7,209 nt of DNA, from contig JAFAZM010000050.1 of the NCBI GenBank assembly GCA_019239785.1, positions 1 through 7,209 of the forward strand, in the 5' to 3' direction. This DNA comes from Sphingomonadaceae bacterium (GTDB taxonomy: Bacteria; Pseudomonadota; Alphaproteobacteria; Sphingomonadales; Sphingomonadaceae). Below the pieces are notes generated by a model, which made no database searches, was not told where the DNA came from, and saw only the letters and a program-made list of their open reading frames with translations. A program made the position numbers and the translations under genes. Shown in pieces: positions 1 through 6,567 of the stretch (positions are counted from its first letter, which is position 1; each line of letters begins with the position of its first letter).

Positions 1-3000
1 CCAGTACCCGCCGATCACGCCGCCGAGCATCATGGTCTCGTGCACTTACCCCGGCGCCAATGCGCATGACGTCGCCGACTCGGTGGCCGCGCCCATCGAG
101 CAGCAGATCAACGGCGTCGAGGGCATGATGTACATGTCCTCGCAGTCGAACAACGACGGCAGCTACCAGCTGACCGTGACGTTCAAGCTCGGGGTGGACC
201 TGGACGCCGCCCAGGTGCTCGTCCAGAACCGGGTCGCGATCGCGGTGCCGCGCCTGCCCGAGGCGGTACAGCGGCTCGGCGTCGTCACCCGCAAGACTTC
301 CCCCGACTTCCTGATGGTGGTGAACCTGGTCTCCCCCGACCACAGCCTCGACCGCGCCTATCTCTCCAACTACGCGCTCACCCAGATCCGCGATCGGCTG
401 ACCCGGATCGACGGCGTCGGCGACGTCCGCCTGTTCGGCTCGCGGGACTATGCGATGCGGGTCTGGATCGATCCCGGCCGGGCCGCCGCCCTCGGCCTCA
501 CCGCCGGCGACATCGTCGCGGCGCTGCGGGCGCAGAACGTGCAGGTCGCCGCCGGCACGCTCGGCCAGCCGCCGGCGGCCGGCGGCAACGCCTTCCAGGT
601 CAATGTCGAGACGCAGGGGCGGCTCACCGATCCGGCCCAGTTCGGCAATATCGTGATCCGCAGCGATGCCGACGGCCGCCAGGTCCGGGTGTCCGACGTC
701 GCCCGGGTCGAGCTCGGCGCCGCCGATTATTCCTCCAACACCTATCTCTCCGGCGAGCCGACCGTGCTCCTGCCCGTCTTTCAGCGGCCGGGCTCGAACG
801 CGCTCGCTGCCGCCCAGGCGGTGCAGCGCGAGATGGAGGCGATGTCGCGCAGCTTCCCGCCCGGCCTCGAATACCGGATCATCTACAACCCGACCGAGTT
901 CATCTCCCAGTCGATCGACGCGGTGATGCAGACCCTATTCGAGGCGATCCTGCTGGTCGTGCTGGTGATCCTGGTGTTCCTGCAGAGGTGGCGCGCGGCA
1001 ATCATTCCGGTGGTCGCGATCCCGGTGTCGCTGGTCGGCACCTTCGCGGTGCTCGCGGCGGTCGGCTATTCGCTGAACAACCTCTCCCTGTTCGGGCTGG
1101 TGCTCGCGATCGGCATCGTCGTCGACGACGCGATCGTCGTGGTCGAGAATGTCGAGCGCAACCTCGCCCGCGGCCTCGCCCCGCTCGAAGCGGCGCGCGC
1201 CTCGATGGACGAGGTCAGCGCCGCTCTGGTCGCGATCGTCTTGGTGCTGTGCGCGGTGTTCGTGCCGACCCTGTTCCTCACCGGCCTGTCGGGCGCCTTC
1301 TACAGGCAGTTCGCGGTCACCATCTCCGCGGCGACGATCATCTCGCTGCTGCTGTCGCTGACCCTGTCCCCGGCGCTCGCCGCCCTGCTGCTCAAGCCGC
1401 ACGCGCAGGAGCAGAGCGGCAACCGCCTCGTCCGGCTGCTGCGCGCCGCCGGCGACCGCTTCAATGCCGGCTTCGAGCGGCTCAGCCTGTTCTACGCCAG
1501 CCTGACCCGCCGGCTGGTGCAGCGGCCGAAGCGGATGATGCTCTCCTATGCGGGGCTGATCCTCGCCACGCTCGGCGCCTTCTGGTTCACGCCGACCGGC
1601 TTCATCCCGGCGCAGGACCAGGGCTATTTCCTGACCGTCGTGCAGCTGCCGCCCGGCGCCTCGCTCGAGCGCACCGACGCGGTGCTGCGCCAGGTCGCGC
1701 AGCGGATCCTGCCGATCCGCGGCGTGAAGGGCGCGGTGATGCTCGCCGGCTTCGACGGCCCTTCGCAGACGCTCGCCCCACACGCGGCCGCCGCCTATTT
1801 CCCGCTCGACTCGTTCGAGGCGCGCGAGCCGAACGGCGATACGCTCCAGCGCATCATGGCCGAGGCGCAGCAGGCCACCGCGGACATCGAGGGCGCCCGG
1901 CTGATGATCGTGCCGCCGCCGACCATCCAGGGCATCGGCGCCGCCGGCGGCTACCGGATGATGGTGCAGGACCGCGGCGGCAACGGCTATCAGGCGTTCG
2001 GCCGGCAATCCCAGGCCCTGATCGCCCGCGCCAACCAGACGCCGGGCCTCACCCAGGTCTACAGCTTCTTCGAGACCTCGACGCCGCGCATCTTCGCCGA
2101 CATCGACCGGGCGAAGGCCGACATGCTCGGCGTCCCGCCCGACCGCGTGTTCGAGGCATTGCAGGTCTATCTCGGCTCGGCCTTCGTCAACGACTTCAAC
2201 CTGCTCGGCCGCACCTACCGGGTGACGGCGCAGGCGGACCCGCGCTTCCGCGCCACCCCGGCCGACATCGCCAATCTGCGCACCCGCTCCAGCTCCGGCG
2301 CGATGATGCCGATCGGCTCGGTCGCCACCTTCCGCGACACGACCGGCCCCTATCGCGTGGTGCGCTACAATCTGTTCCCGGCGGTCGAGGTGGACGGCAA
2401 CACCGCGCCGGGCCATTCCTCCGGCGCCTCGCTGACCACGATGGAGCGGCTGGCGGCGGAGACCCTGCCCGCCGGCTACGGTACCGAATGGACCGGCCTC
2501 GCCTTCCAGGAGAAAGCGGCGGGGAGCACCGCGGGCATCGCCTTCGCGCTCGCGGTCATCTTCGTCTTCCTGGTGCTCGCCGCCCAATATGAGAGCCTGA
2601 CCCTGCCGCTCGCGATCGTGCTGATCGTGCCGATGTGCCTGCTTGCTGCCCTCGCCGGCGTGAACCTGCGCGGCATGGACAACAATGTCCTGACCCAGAT
2701 CGGCCTGATCGTGCTGATCGCGCTTGCCGCCAAGAACGCGATCCTGGTCGTCGAGTTCGCCCGCCAGGCGGAGGAGCAGGACGGGCTGAGCCCGGTCGAG
2801 GCCGCGGTGCGCGCGGCGCGGGACCGGCTCCGGCCGATCCTGATGACCAGCTTCGCCTTCATCCTCGGCTCGGTGCCGCTGCTGGTCGCGCACGGCGCCG
2901 GCGCGGAGCTGCGCCAGGCGCTCGGCACAGCGGTCTTCTTCGGCATGCTCGGCGTGACCGGCTTCGGCCTGCTCTTCACCCCCACCTTCTACGTCGTCTG

Positions 3001-3070
3001 CCGCGCGCTCGGCGAACGGATCGCCCGGCTGCGGCCGCGGCCCGCGCCGGCGCTGCAGCCGGCCGAATAG
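1..3070 (+). CDS. RND multidrug efflux permease, HAE1 family, OqxB/MexF-like (5' end outside window)
   Basis: This is the inner-membrane, proton-driven pump of a tripartite efflux system, exporting toxic compounds from periplasm or inner-membrane leaflet to an outer-membrane channel. The frame is open from base 2 (QYPPITPPSI...), so the first ATG at 32 is internal. By alignment from memory with AcrB, where QYP begins at residue 34, about 33 residues including most of TM1 are missing. The window holds 1022 residues, as expected for a family of about 1040-1060. Numbering from base 2, the porter region comes first. TM2-TM4 follow at about 308-385 and carry the proton-relay pair D375-D376 in VVDDAIVVVENVER. 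The TM10 lysine is K911 in AAKNAILVVEFAR, matching AcrB K940. The second porter half has the QDRGGNGY and FNLLGRTYRVTAQAD blocks that I associate with the OqxB/MexF branch. Both halves look intact. The substrate cannot be read from sequence. It is co-directional with the outer-membrane gene 11 nt downstream. Confidence 0.95.
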   Translation, partial: QYPPITPPSIMVSCTYPGANAHDVADSVAAPIEQQINGVEGMMYMSSQSNNDGSYQLTVTFKLGVDLDAAQVLVQNRVAIAVPRLPEAVQRLGVVTRKTSPDFLMVVNLVSPDHSLDRAYLSNYALTQIRDRLTRIDGVGDVRLFGSRDYAMRVWIDPGRAAALGLTAGDIVAALRAQNVQVAAGTLGQPPAAGGNAFQVNVETQGRLTDPAQFGNIVIRSDADGRQVRVSDVARVELGAADYSSNTYLSGEPTVLLPVFQRPGSNALAAAQAVQREMEAMSRSFPPGLEYRIIYNPTEFISQSIDAVMQTLFEAILLVVLVILVFLQRWRAAIIPVVAIPVSLVGTFAVLAAVGYSLNNLSLFGLVLAIGIVVDDAIVVVENVERNLARGLAPLEAARASMDEVSAALVAIVLVLCAVFVPTLFLTGLSGAFYRQFAVTISAATIISLLLSLTLSPALAALLLKPHAQEQSGNRLVRLLRAAGDRFNAGFERLSLFYASLTRRLVQRPKRMMLSYAGLILATLGAFWFTPTGFIPAQDQGYFLTVVQLPPGASLERTDAVLRQVAQRILPIRGVKGAVMLAGFDGPSQTLAPHAAAAYFPLDSFEAREPNGDTLQRIMAEAQQATADIEGARLMIVPPPTIQGIGAAGGYRMMVQDRGGNGYQAFGRQSQALIARANQTPGLTQVYSFFETSTPRIFADIDRAKADMLGVPPDRVFEALQVYLGSAFVNDFNLLGRTYRVTAQADPRFRATPADIANLRTRSSSGAMMPIGSVATFRDTTGPYRVVRYNLFPAVEVDGNTAPGHSSGASLTTMERLAAETLPAGYGTEWTGLAFQEKAAGSTAGIAFALAVIFVFLVLAAQYESLTLPLAIVLIVPMCLLAALAGVNLRGMDNNVLTQIGLIVLIALAAKNAILVVEFARQAEEQDGLSPVEAAVRAARDRLRPILMTSFAFILGSVPLLVAHGAGAELRQALGTAVFFGMLGVTGFGLLFTPTFYVVCRALGERIARLRPRPAPALQPAE

Positions 3071-3073
3071 GAG
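3069..3073 (+). promoter_or_regulatory. Shine-Dalgarno site overlapping the upstream stop codon
   Basis: AGGAG lies 8 nt before the ATG at 3082 and shares two bases with the TAG stop of the RND gene. This supports the 3082 start and suggests that the channel lipoprotein is translated from the same mRNA as the pump, with ribosomes reinitiating or coupled at the junction. Confidence 0.7.
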
Positions 3074-3081
3074 CCCAAGCC

Positions 3082-4512
3082 ATGCGCCCGACCCTGCTCA
3101 TCGCCTCCGCCGCGCTCGCCTTGTCGGCCTGCGTGGCCGGGCCCGACTACGTCGCGCCGCTCCCCCGCGCGTCGGCGTCGGGCCCGTTCCTCTCCACGAG
3201 CCCGGCCGTCACGCCGGCCGCGGCCGCGGAGAATTGGTGGCAGCTCTATCGCGATCCGGTGCTCGACCGGCTGGTCGCCGACGCGCTCGCGGCGAACACC
3301 GACCTGAGGGTCGCGGTCGCCCACCTCGCGCGGGCCCGTGCTGCCTTGCGCGAGGTCCGCACCGATCGCCTGCCCGAGGTCGGCGCCGGTGCAAGCGCGC
3401 GCTACGGCCGCGCCGCCGAAGGCCAGGCCGCGCCCGGCGCGGACCGGGAGGGCTGGACGGTCGATGCCGGCCTCGACGTCGCCTATGAGGTCGACCTGTT
3501 CGGGCGGGTCGGCCGCGGCGTCGAGGCGGCGCGCGGCGATGTCGGCGCCGCCGAGGCCGATGCCCAGGCGGCGCGGGTCGCAATCGCCGCCGAGACCGCA
3601 CGCGCTTATGCCGACGCCGTCTCTGCCGGCGAGCGCCAGGCGGTCGCCGAGCATATCGTCGCTTTGCTCGACCGCTCGCTGCTGCTCACCAGGCGGCGCG
3701 CCGAGGTCGGCCTCGCCAACGGCCTCGACGTCGCCCGCATCGCCACCTTGCGGGACCAGCGGCAGGCGGAGGTGCCGGCCATCGCGGCGGAGCGGCAGGC
3801 GGCCTTGTTCCGCCTCGCCACGCTCACCGGCAGGGCGCCGCAGGAGCTGCCGCCCGAGGCTGCTGCCCGCACGACGACATTGCGCCTCGACCAGCCCATC
3901 CCGATCGGCGACGGGGCGGCGTTGCTTGCACGGCGCCCCGACGTGCGCGCGGCTGAGCGCCGCCTTGCCGCCGCCACCGCGCGGATCGGGGTCGCCACTG
4001 CCGATCTCTATCCGCGGATCACGCTCGGCGGCTCGCTCGGCTCGACCGGCGCGGGGCTCGGCGATCTGTTCGGCGCCGGGCCGCTGCGCTGGCTGCTCGG
4101 CCCGCTGATCAGCTGGTCCTTCACCGACCATCAGCGCGCCCGCGCCCGCGTTGCCGAAGCGGAGGCCGACAGCCAGGCGGCGCTGGCGAGCTTCGACGGC
4201 GCCGTGCTTCGCGCGCTCGAGGAGACCGAGACCGCGCTCTCCGGCTACGGCCGCCTGCTCGAGCGGCGGACCGCGCTCAAGTCGGCGCGCGACCAGGCGG
4301 AGCGGGCCGCGATCATCACCCGCGCCCAGCAGCGCGAAGGCCAGATCGATTCGCTCGCCCTGCTCGACGCCGAACGCACCCTCGCCGATGCCGAGGCGCA
4401 GCTCGCTTTGGCCGACGCGCGGATCGCTGACGCCCAGGTGGACCTGTTCCGCTCGCTCGGCGGCGGCTGGCGGGGGGATCAGGCTCCCGGGACCGAAACG
4501 GCCTCCCGCTGA
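3082..4512 (+). CDS. NodT-family RND efflux outer-membrane channel lipoprotein
   Basis: This is the outer-membrane exit duct of the efflux system (TolC/OprM superfamily), expected to form a trimeric beta-barrel with a periplasmic alpha-helical tunnel. The product is 476 residues, normal for the family. The N-terminus is a lipoprotein signal: a hydrophobic stretch followed by the lipobox L14-S-A-C17, so C17 should be lipidated and the mature protein begins there. The N-terminal WWQLYRDPVLDRLV block (52-65) is the usual start of the OEP fold. YEVDLFGRVGR (135-145) and ARRPDVRAAERRL followed by DLYPRITL (about 283-315) are conserved in NodT-type proteins. Two long Ala/Glu/Arg-rich helical repeats surround these blocks, fitting the two OEP domains. 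The same frame stays open upstream to 2635 inside the RND gene, but the signal peptide and the ribosome site fix the start at 3082. It presumably pairs with the RND pump immediately upstream. Confidence 0.93.
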   Translation: MRPTLLIASAALALSACVAGPDYVAPLPRASASGPFLSTSPAVTPAAAAENWWQLYRDPVLDRLVADALAANTDLRVAVAHLARARAALREVRTDRLPEVGAGASARYGRAAEGQAAPGADREGWTVDAGLDVAYEVDLFGRVGRGVEAARGDVGAAEADAQAARVAIAAETARAYADAVSAGERQAVAEHIVALLDRSLLLTRRRAEVGLANGLDVARIATLRDQRQAEVPAIAAERQAALFRLATLTGRAPQELPPEAAARTTTLRLDQPIPIGDGAALLARRPDVRAAERRLAAATARIGVATADLYPRITLGGSLGSTGAGLGDLFGAGPLRWLLGPLISWSFTDHQRARARVAEAEADSQAALASFDGAVLRALEETETALSGYGRLLERRTALKSARDQAERAAIITRAQQREGQIDSLALLDAERTLADAEAQLALADARIADAQVDLFRSLGGGWRGDQAPGTETASR

Positions 4513-4551
4513 CGGGCGTCGAATCGGTCGCGAAGCAATGGCAGGGGCCGG

Positions 4552-4574
4552 ACGGCGGCAAATATTTCCGCCGT
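4552..4574. repeat. Inverted repeat with palindromic AT core (possible terminator or protein site)
   Basis: ACGGCGG (4552-4558) and CCGCCGT (4568-4574) are perfect 7-bp inverted arms. The centre is a single C followed by AAATATTT (4560-4567), itself a perfect palindrome, so the structure is symmetric apart from one bulged base. It lies 40 nt after the efflux operon stop. No T-run follows on either strand, so it is not a standard intrinsic terminator. It could stabilise an mRNA 3' end or bind a protein. Confidence 0.5.
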
Positions 4575-4626
4575 GCCGATTGACGCGTACGCGGCCGAGG
4601 CGCAGCACAGGGCGGAAACCAACCAT

Positions 4627-4646
4627 TGAAATAGCGCCCGAGGCAC
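4627..4646 (-). terminator. Weak candidate terminator for the HAD gene
   Basis: Read on the minus strand, 44 nt after the HAD stop, GTGCC-TCG-GGCGC forms a 5-bp stem (one G-U pair) with a 3-nt loop and is followed by TATTTC. The stem is short and the T-tract poor, so this is only a suggestion. The gene may instead end by Rho-dependent termination. Confidence 0.25.
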
Positions 4647-4648
4647 CC

Positions 4649-4662
4649 CGCGCGAATGCGCG
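4649..4662. repeat. Short GC hairpin CGCGC-GAAT-GCGCG
   Basis: A perfect 5-bp inverted repeat with a 4-nt loop, followed on the plus strand by the AT-rich TATTAACGCTAAATAG. It could add to transcript ending of either convergent gene. However, short CG-rich dyads are common by chance in DNA of this composition. Confidence 0.3.
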
Positions 4663-4689
4663 TATTAACGCTAAATAGGCGGGCGGCCC

Positions 4690-5376
4690 TCAGGCCTGGC
4701 GCCGATGCCGCCAGTCCAGTACCTCCCAGCCCTCGTGCTGGGCGAGCTTCACCAGCCTTGCATGGGCGTTGGTGGCAAAGGCTTCGTCCGACCAGTGATG
4801 GACCGGCGCGTCGGAGATATGGTCGGAATAGAAGCGGATGTGGAGCGCCTCGCGCTCAAGGCCCTGCTTCTGCAGCCAGGCCTCGATCATGTCGAGCTTG
4901 CCGGGCCCGTAGCAATTGACGCCGTCGATCCGCGCCACCGTCCGCCCCTGCCGGTCATATTCGACGTCGGTTGCGATGACGTCGTCGAAGCCGAGCCGCT
5001 GGGCGATCGCGGCGGCGTAGAGCCGGTAGGAAGCGGTGGCGAGCACCAGCCGCCGCCCGGCCGCCTTGTCCTCGGCGAGGCGGGTGCGGGCGCCCGGCAT
5101 GATGTTGGTCCGGACCTGGCTGTCGGCGAAGCCCTGCACGACGCGGTCGAGCCGCTCCGGCCCGACCCGGCCGACCAGCAGCCGGAAGTTCAGCTCCTTC
5201 AGCCGCCCCCGCGCGATGAAGCCGAGCAGATAGGCCAGCCCGGTCAGCAGCACGAGCGGCGTCAGCAGGATCCGCCACGGCGCCAGCCGCGTCACCGCGC
5301 GCCACATGAAGGCGGCATAAGTGGGCCGCCGGGTGATCGTCCGGTCCATGTCGTAGATGGCCAAGGCGGTCTTCAT
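4690..5376 (-). CDS. HAD-IB family phosphatase, PgpC/SerB-like
   Basis: A predicted magnesium-dependent phosphomonoesterase of the HAD superfamily, subfamily IB, 228 residues. All four catalytic motifs are visible: motif I D9-M-D11-R-T13 (nucleophile D9, acid/base D11), motif II with T114 in LVLATAS, motif III K160 in GPGKLD, and motif IV S184-D185-H-I-S-D189. Between motifs I and II sits a cap region with a strongly hydrophobic stretch at about 36-54, which may lie on or in the membrane. Such a segment also occurs in E. coli PgpC, which dephosphorylates phosphatidylglycerophosphate. The substrate is not decidable from sequence; phosphoserine or another small phosphate remains possible. I chose the ATG at 5376 because motif I follows within nine residues as usual. 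The frame opens further to 5454, but that adds 26 residues with no family resemblance and would overlap the divergent mlaE start. A GGGAAG lies 4 nt upstream. The gene stands alone, convergent with the efflux operon and divergent from mlaE. Confidence 0.88.
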   Translation of the reverse strand: MKTALAIYDMDRTITRRPTYAAFMWRAVTRLAPWRILLTPLVLLTGLAYLLGFIARGRLKELNFRLLVGRVGPERLDRVVQGFADSQVRTNIMPGARTRLAEDKAAGRRLVLATASYRLYAAAIAQRLGFDDVIATDVEYDRQGRTVARIDGVNCYGPGKLDMIEAWLQKQGLEREALHIRFYSDHISDAPVHHWSDEAFATNAHARLVKLAQHEGWEVLDWRHRRQA

Positions 5377-5457
5377 GGAACTTCCCGAAACACACAAACG
5401 TAACGACTGTCCATCCGGCTCCTTGCCGCCCGGCAGGAATTGAAGCATTCCCACGAT
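5377..5457. promoter_or_regulatory. Divergent intergenic region between the HAD gene and mlaE
   Basis: These 81 nt must carry the start signals for the HAD gene (-) and the mlaEF unit (+), since the two diverge. I could not find a convincing -35/-10 pair on either strand; TAACGA at 5401 and TTACGT on the opposite strand are only loose -10 resemblances. The promoter role is therefore inferred from gene layout. The region includes a small inverted repeat, listed separately. Confidence 0.45.
5424..5435. repeat. Inverted repeat TGCCG-CC-CGGCA before mlaE
   Basis: Perfect 5-bp arms around a 2-nt centre, with one further C-G pair at 5422/5437 beyond a T-G wobble. It abuts the only AGGA-like ribosome site near the mlaE start (5435-5438). 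As RNA it could partly occlude that site; as DNA it could be a small operator. Chance occurrence is quite possible in this composition. Confidence 0.3.
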
Positions 5458-6567
5458 ATGAGCGTCGCGACCGGGTTGAGTTCGAACGTCGAGAACGGGC
5501 GCTGCGTGCTGCGCTTCAGCGGCTCGCTCACCCTGCTGCGCGTCCGCAAGCTCAGCGAGCAGCTCGCCGAGATCGAGGCGGACGATCTCTGCGTCGACCT
5601 ATCGGGCGTCGAGAAGATGGACACGGTCGGCGCCTGGCTGATCCACAAGCTCGAGCGGGATCGCGGCGCCACCATCGTCGGCGCGACCAAGGAGCAGCAG
5701 CTGCTGATCGATCATGTCGCGCGCGCCGACCAGCCGGTGAAGATCAGGCGCGACTACGAATCGCCCTTCCTGCGCGTGCTCGACCAGATCGGCGCCTCGG
5801 TGAATCGGGCCGGGCGGACGATGCTCGGCCTGCTGGGCTTCTTCGGCAGCCTGCTGATCACCACCGGGCAGATCATCCGCCGCCCGCGCCGTTTCCGCCT
5901 CAACGCGGTCACCCAGCAATTCGAGGTGGTCGGCATCCACGCGCTCGGCATCATCGGCCTGATGAGCTTCCTGGTCGGCATCGTCATCGCCGAGCAGGGC
6001 GCGGTGCAGCTGCGCCAGTTCGGCGCCGAGATCTACACGATCAACCTGATCGGCCGCTCGGCGATGAAGGAATTGGGCGTGCTGATGACCGCGATCATGG
6101 TCGCCGGCCGCTCGGGCTCCGCCTTCGCCGCGCAGCTCGGCTCGATGAAGCTCTCCGAGGAAGTGGATGCGATGCGCACGATCGGCGTCTCGCCGATGGA
6201 GGCCTTGGTCTTCCCGCGCGTCTTCGCCACCGTTCTGATGATGCCGCTGCTCGGCTTCTACGCGGCGATCCTCGCGATCGTCGGTGGCGGCCTGTTCTGC
6301 TGGGTGTCGCTCAGCATCCCGCCGATCACCTTCGTGCAGCGCATCCGCGAGATCGTGCCGATGACCGATCTCTGGCAGACCATGATCAAGGCGCCGACGT
6401 TCGGCCTGATCATCGCAATGGCAGGCTGCTTCCAGGGCCTGCAGGTCGAGAGCAATGCCGAAGAGGTGGGCCTGAGGACCACGACGGCGGTCGTCCAGGG
6501 CATCTTCCTCGTCATCGTGCTCGACGCCTTCTTCGCGGTGTTCTTCACCCAGATCGGGTGGCAGTGA
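5458..6567 (+). CDS. mlaE: MlaE-family lipid ABC transporter permease with N-terminal STAS domain
   Basis: Membrane subunit of an Mla-type ABC transporter that moves phospholipid between inner and outer membrane and so maintains outer-membrane lipid asymmetry. From the ATG at 5458 the product is 369 residues, about 110 longer than E. coli MlaE. The extra length is an N-terminal STAS domain (about 10-95) with the core VDLSGVEKMDTVG (46-58), matching the function of the separate E. coli MlaB. The permease part has an amphipathic or hydrophobic segment at about 122-140, then membrane segments from about 155 to the end. The family block runs from ELGVLMTAIMVAGRSGSAF (205-223) to SEEVDAMRTIG (233-243). 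The start is uncertain. An in-frame ATG at 5440 adds six residues, but its AGGA is only 1 nt away; for 5458 the same AGGA is 19 nt away. I prefer 5458 only because STAS homology begins shortly after. The stop overlaps the mlaF start by 1 nt. Confidence 0.92.
   Translation: MSVATGLSSNVENGRCVLRFSGSLTLLRVRKLSEQLAEIEADDLCVDLSGVEKMDTVGAWLIHKLERDRGATIVGATKEQQLLIDHVARADQPVKIRRDYESPFLRVLDQIGASVNRAGRTMLGLLGFFGSLLITTGQIIRRPRRFRLNAVTQQFEVVGIHALGIIGLMSFLVGIVIAEQGAVQLRQFGAEIYTINLIGRSAMKELGVLMTAIMVAGRSGSAFAAQLGSMKLSEEVDAMRTIGVSPMEALVFPRVFATVLMMPLLGFYAAILAIVGGGLFCWVSLSIPPITFVQRIREIVPMTDLWQTMIKAPTFGLIIAMAGCFQGLQVESNAEEVGLRTTTAVVQGIFLVIVLDAFFAVFFTQIGWQ

Larger units (their letters stand above)
4513..4689. other. 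Convergent intergenic gap without a gene
   Basis: These 177 nt separate the stop of the outer-membrane lipoprotein gene (+) from the stop of the HAD phosphatase gene (-). Stretches such as AAATATTT, TTGAAATAG and TATTAACGCTAAATAG are visibly more AT-rich than the flanking genes. Small open frames that run into it are extensions or shadows of neighbours with no start signal or family resemblance. It holds three short dyads listed separately. None has the classic long GC stem followed by a T-run, so termination here may be Rho-dependent. Confidence 0.7.

Noticed and set aside
988..2592. A 534-codon open frame on the plus strand inside the RND gene
   Set aside because: Arg/Ala/Pro-rich out-of-frame shadow of the pump with no family resemblance and no start signal.
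935..2893. A 652-codon open frame antisense to the RND pump gene
   Set aside because: Its translation is low-complexity, rich in Arg, His, Asp and Gln, with no recognisable domain. Long antisense frames are expected opposite a real gene of this GC content, and the sense strand encodes a clear RND protein.
2635..3081. Upstream extension of the outer-membrane lipoprotein frame into the RND gene
   Set aside because: The extension is an out-of-frame reading of the pump. The lipoprotein signal peptide and AGGAG at 3069-3073 place the start at 3082.
2989..4626. A 545-codon antisense open frame opposite the outer-membrane lipoprotein gene
   Set aside because: Gly/Arg-rich composition and no domain; explained as the mirror of the real gene's codon bias.
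4705..5403. A 232-codon plus-strand open frame opposite the HAD gene
   Set aside because: The minus strand carries all four HAD catalytic motifs in order; the plus-strand reading shows no family pattern.
5377..5454. Longer N-terminus for the HAD protein starting at 5454
   Set aside because: The added 26 residues show no HAD similarity, would overlap both candidate mlaE starts and would remove the space for divergent start signals. HAD-IB proteins normally begin a few residues before motif I.
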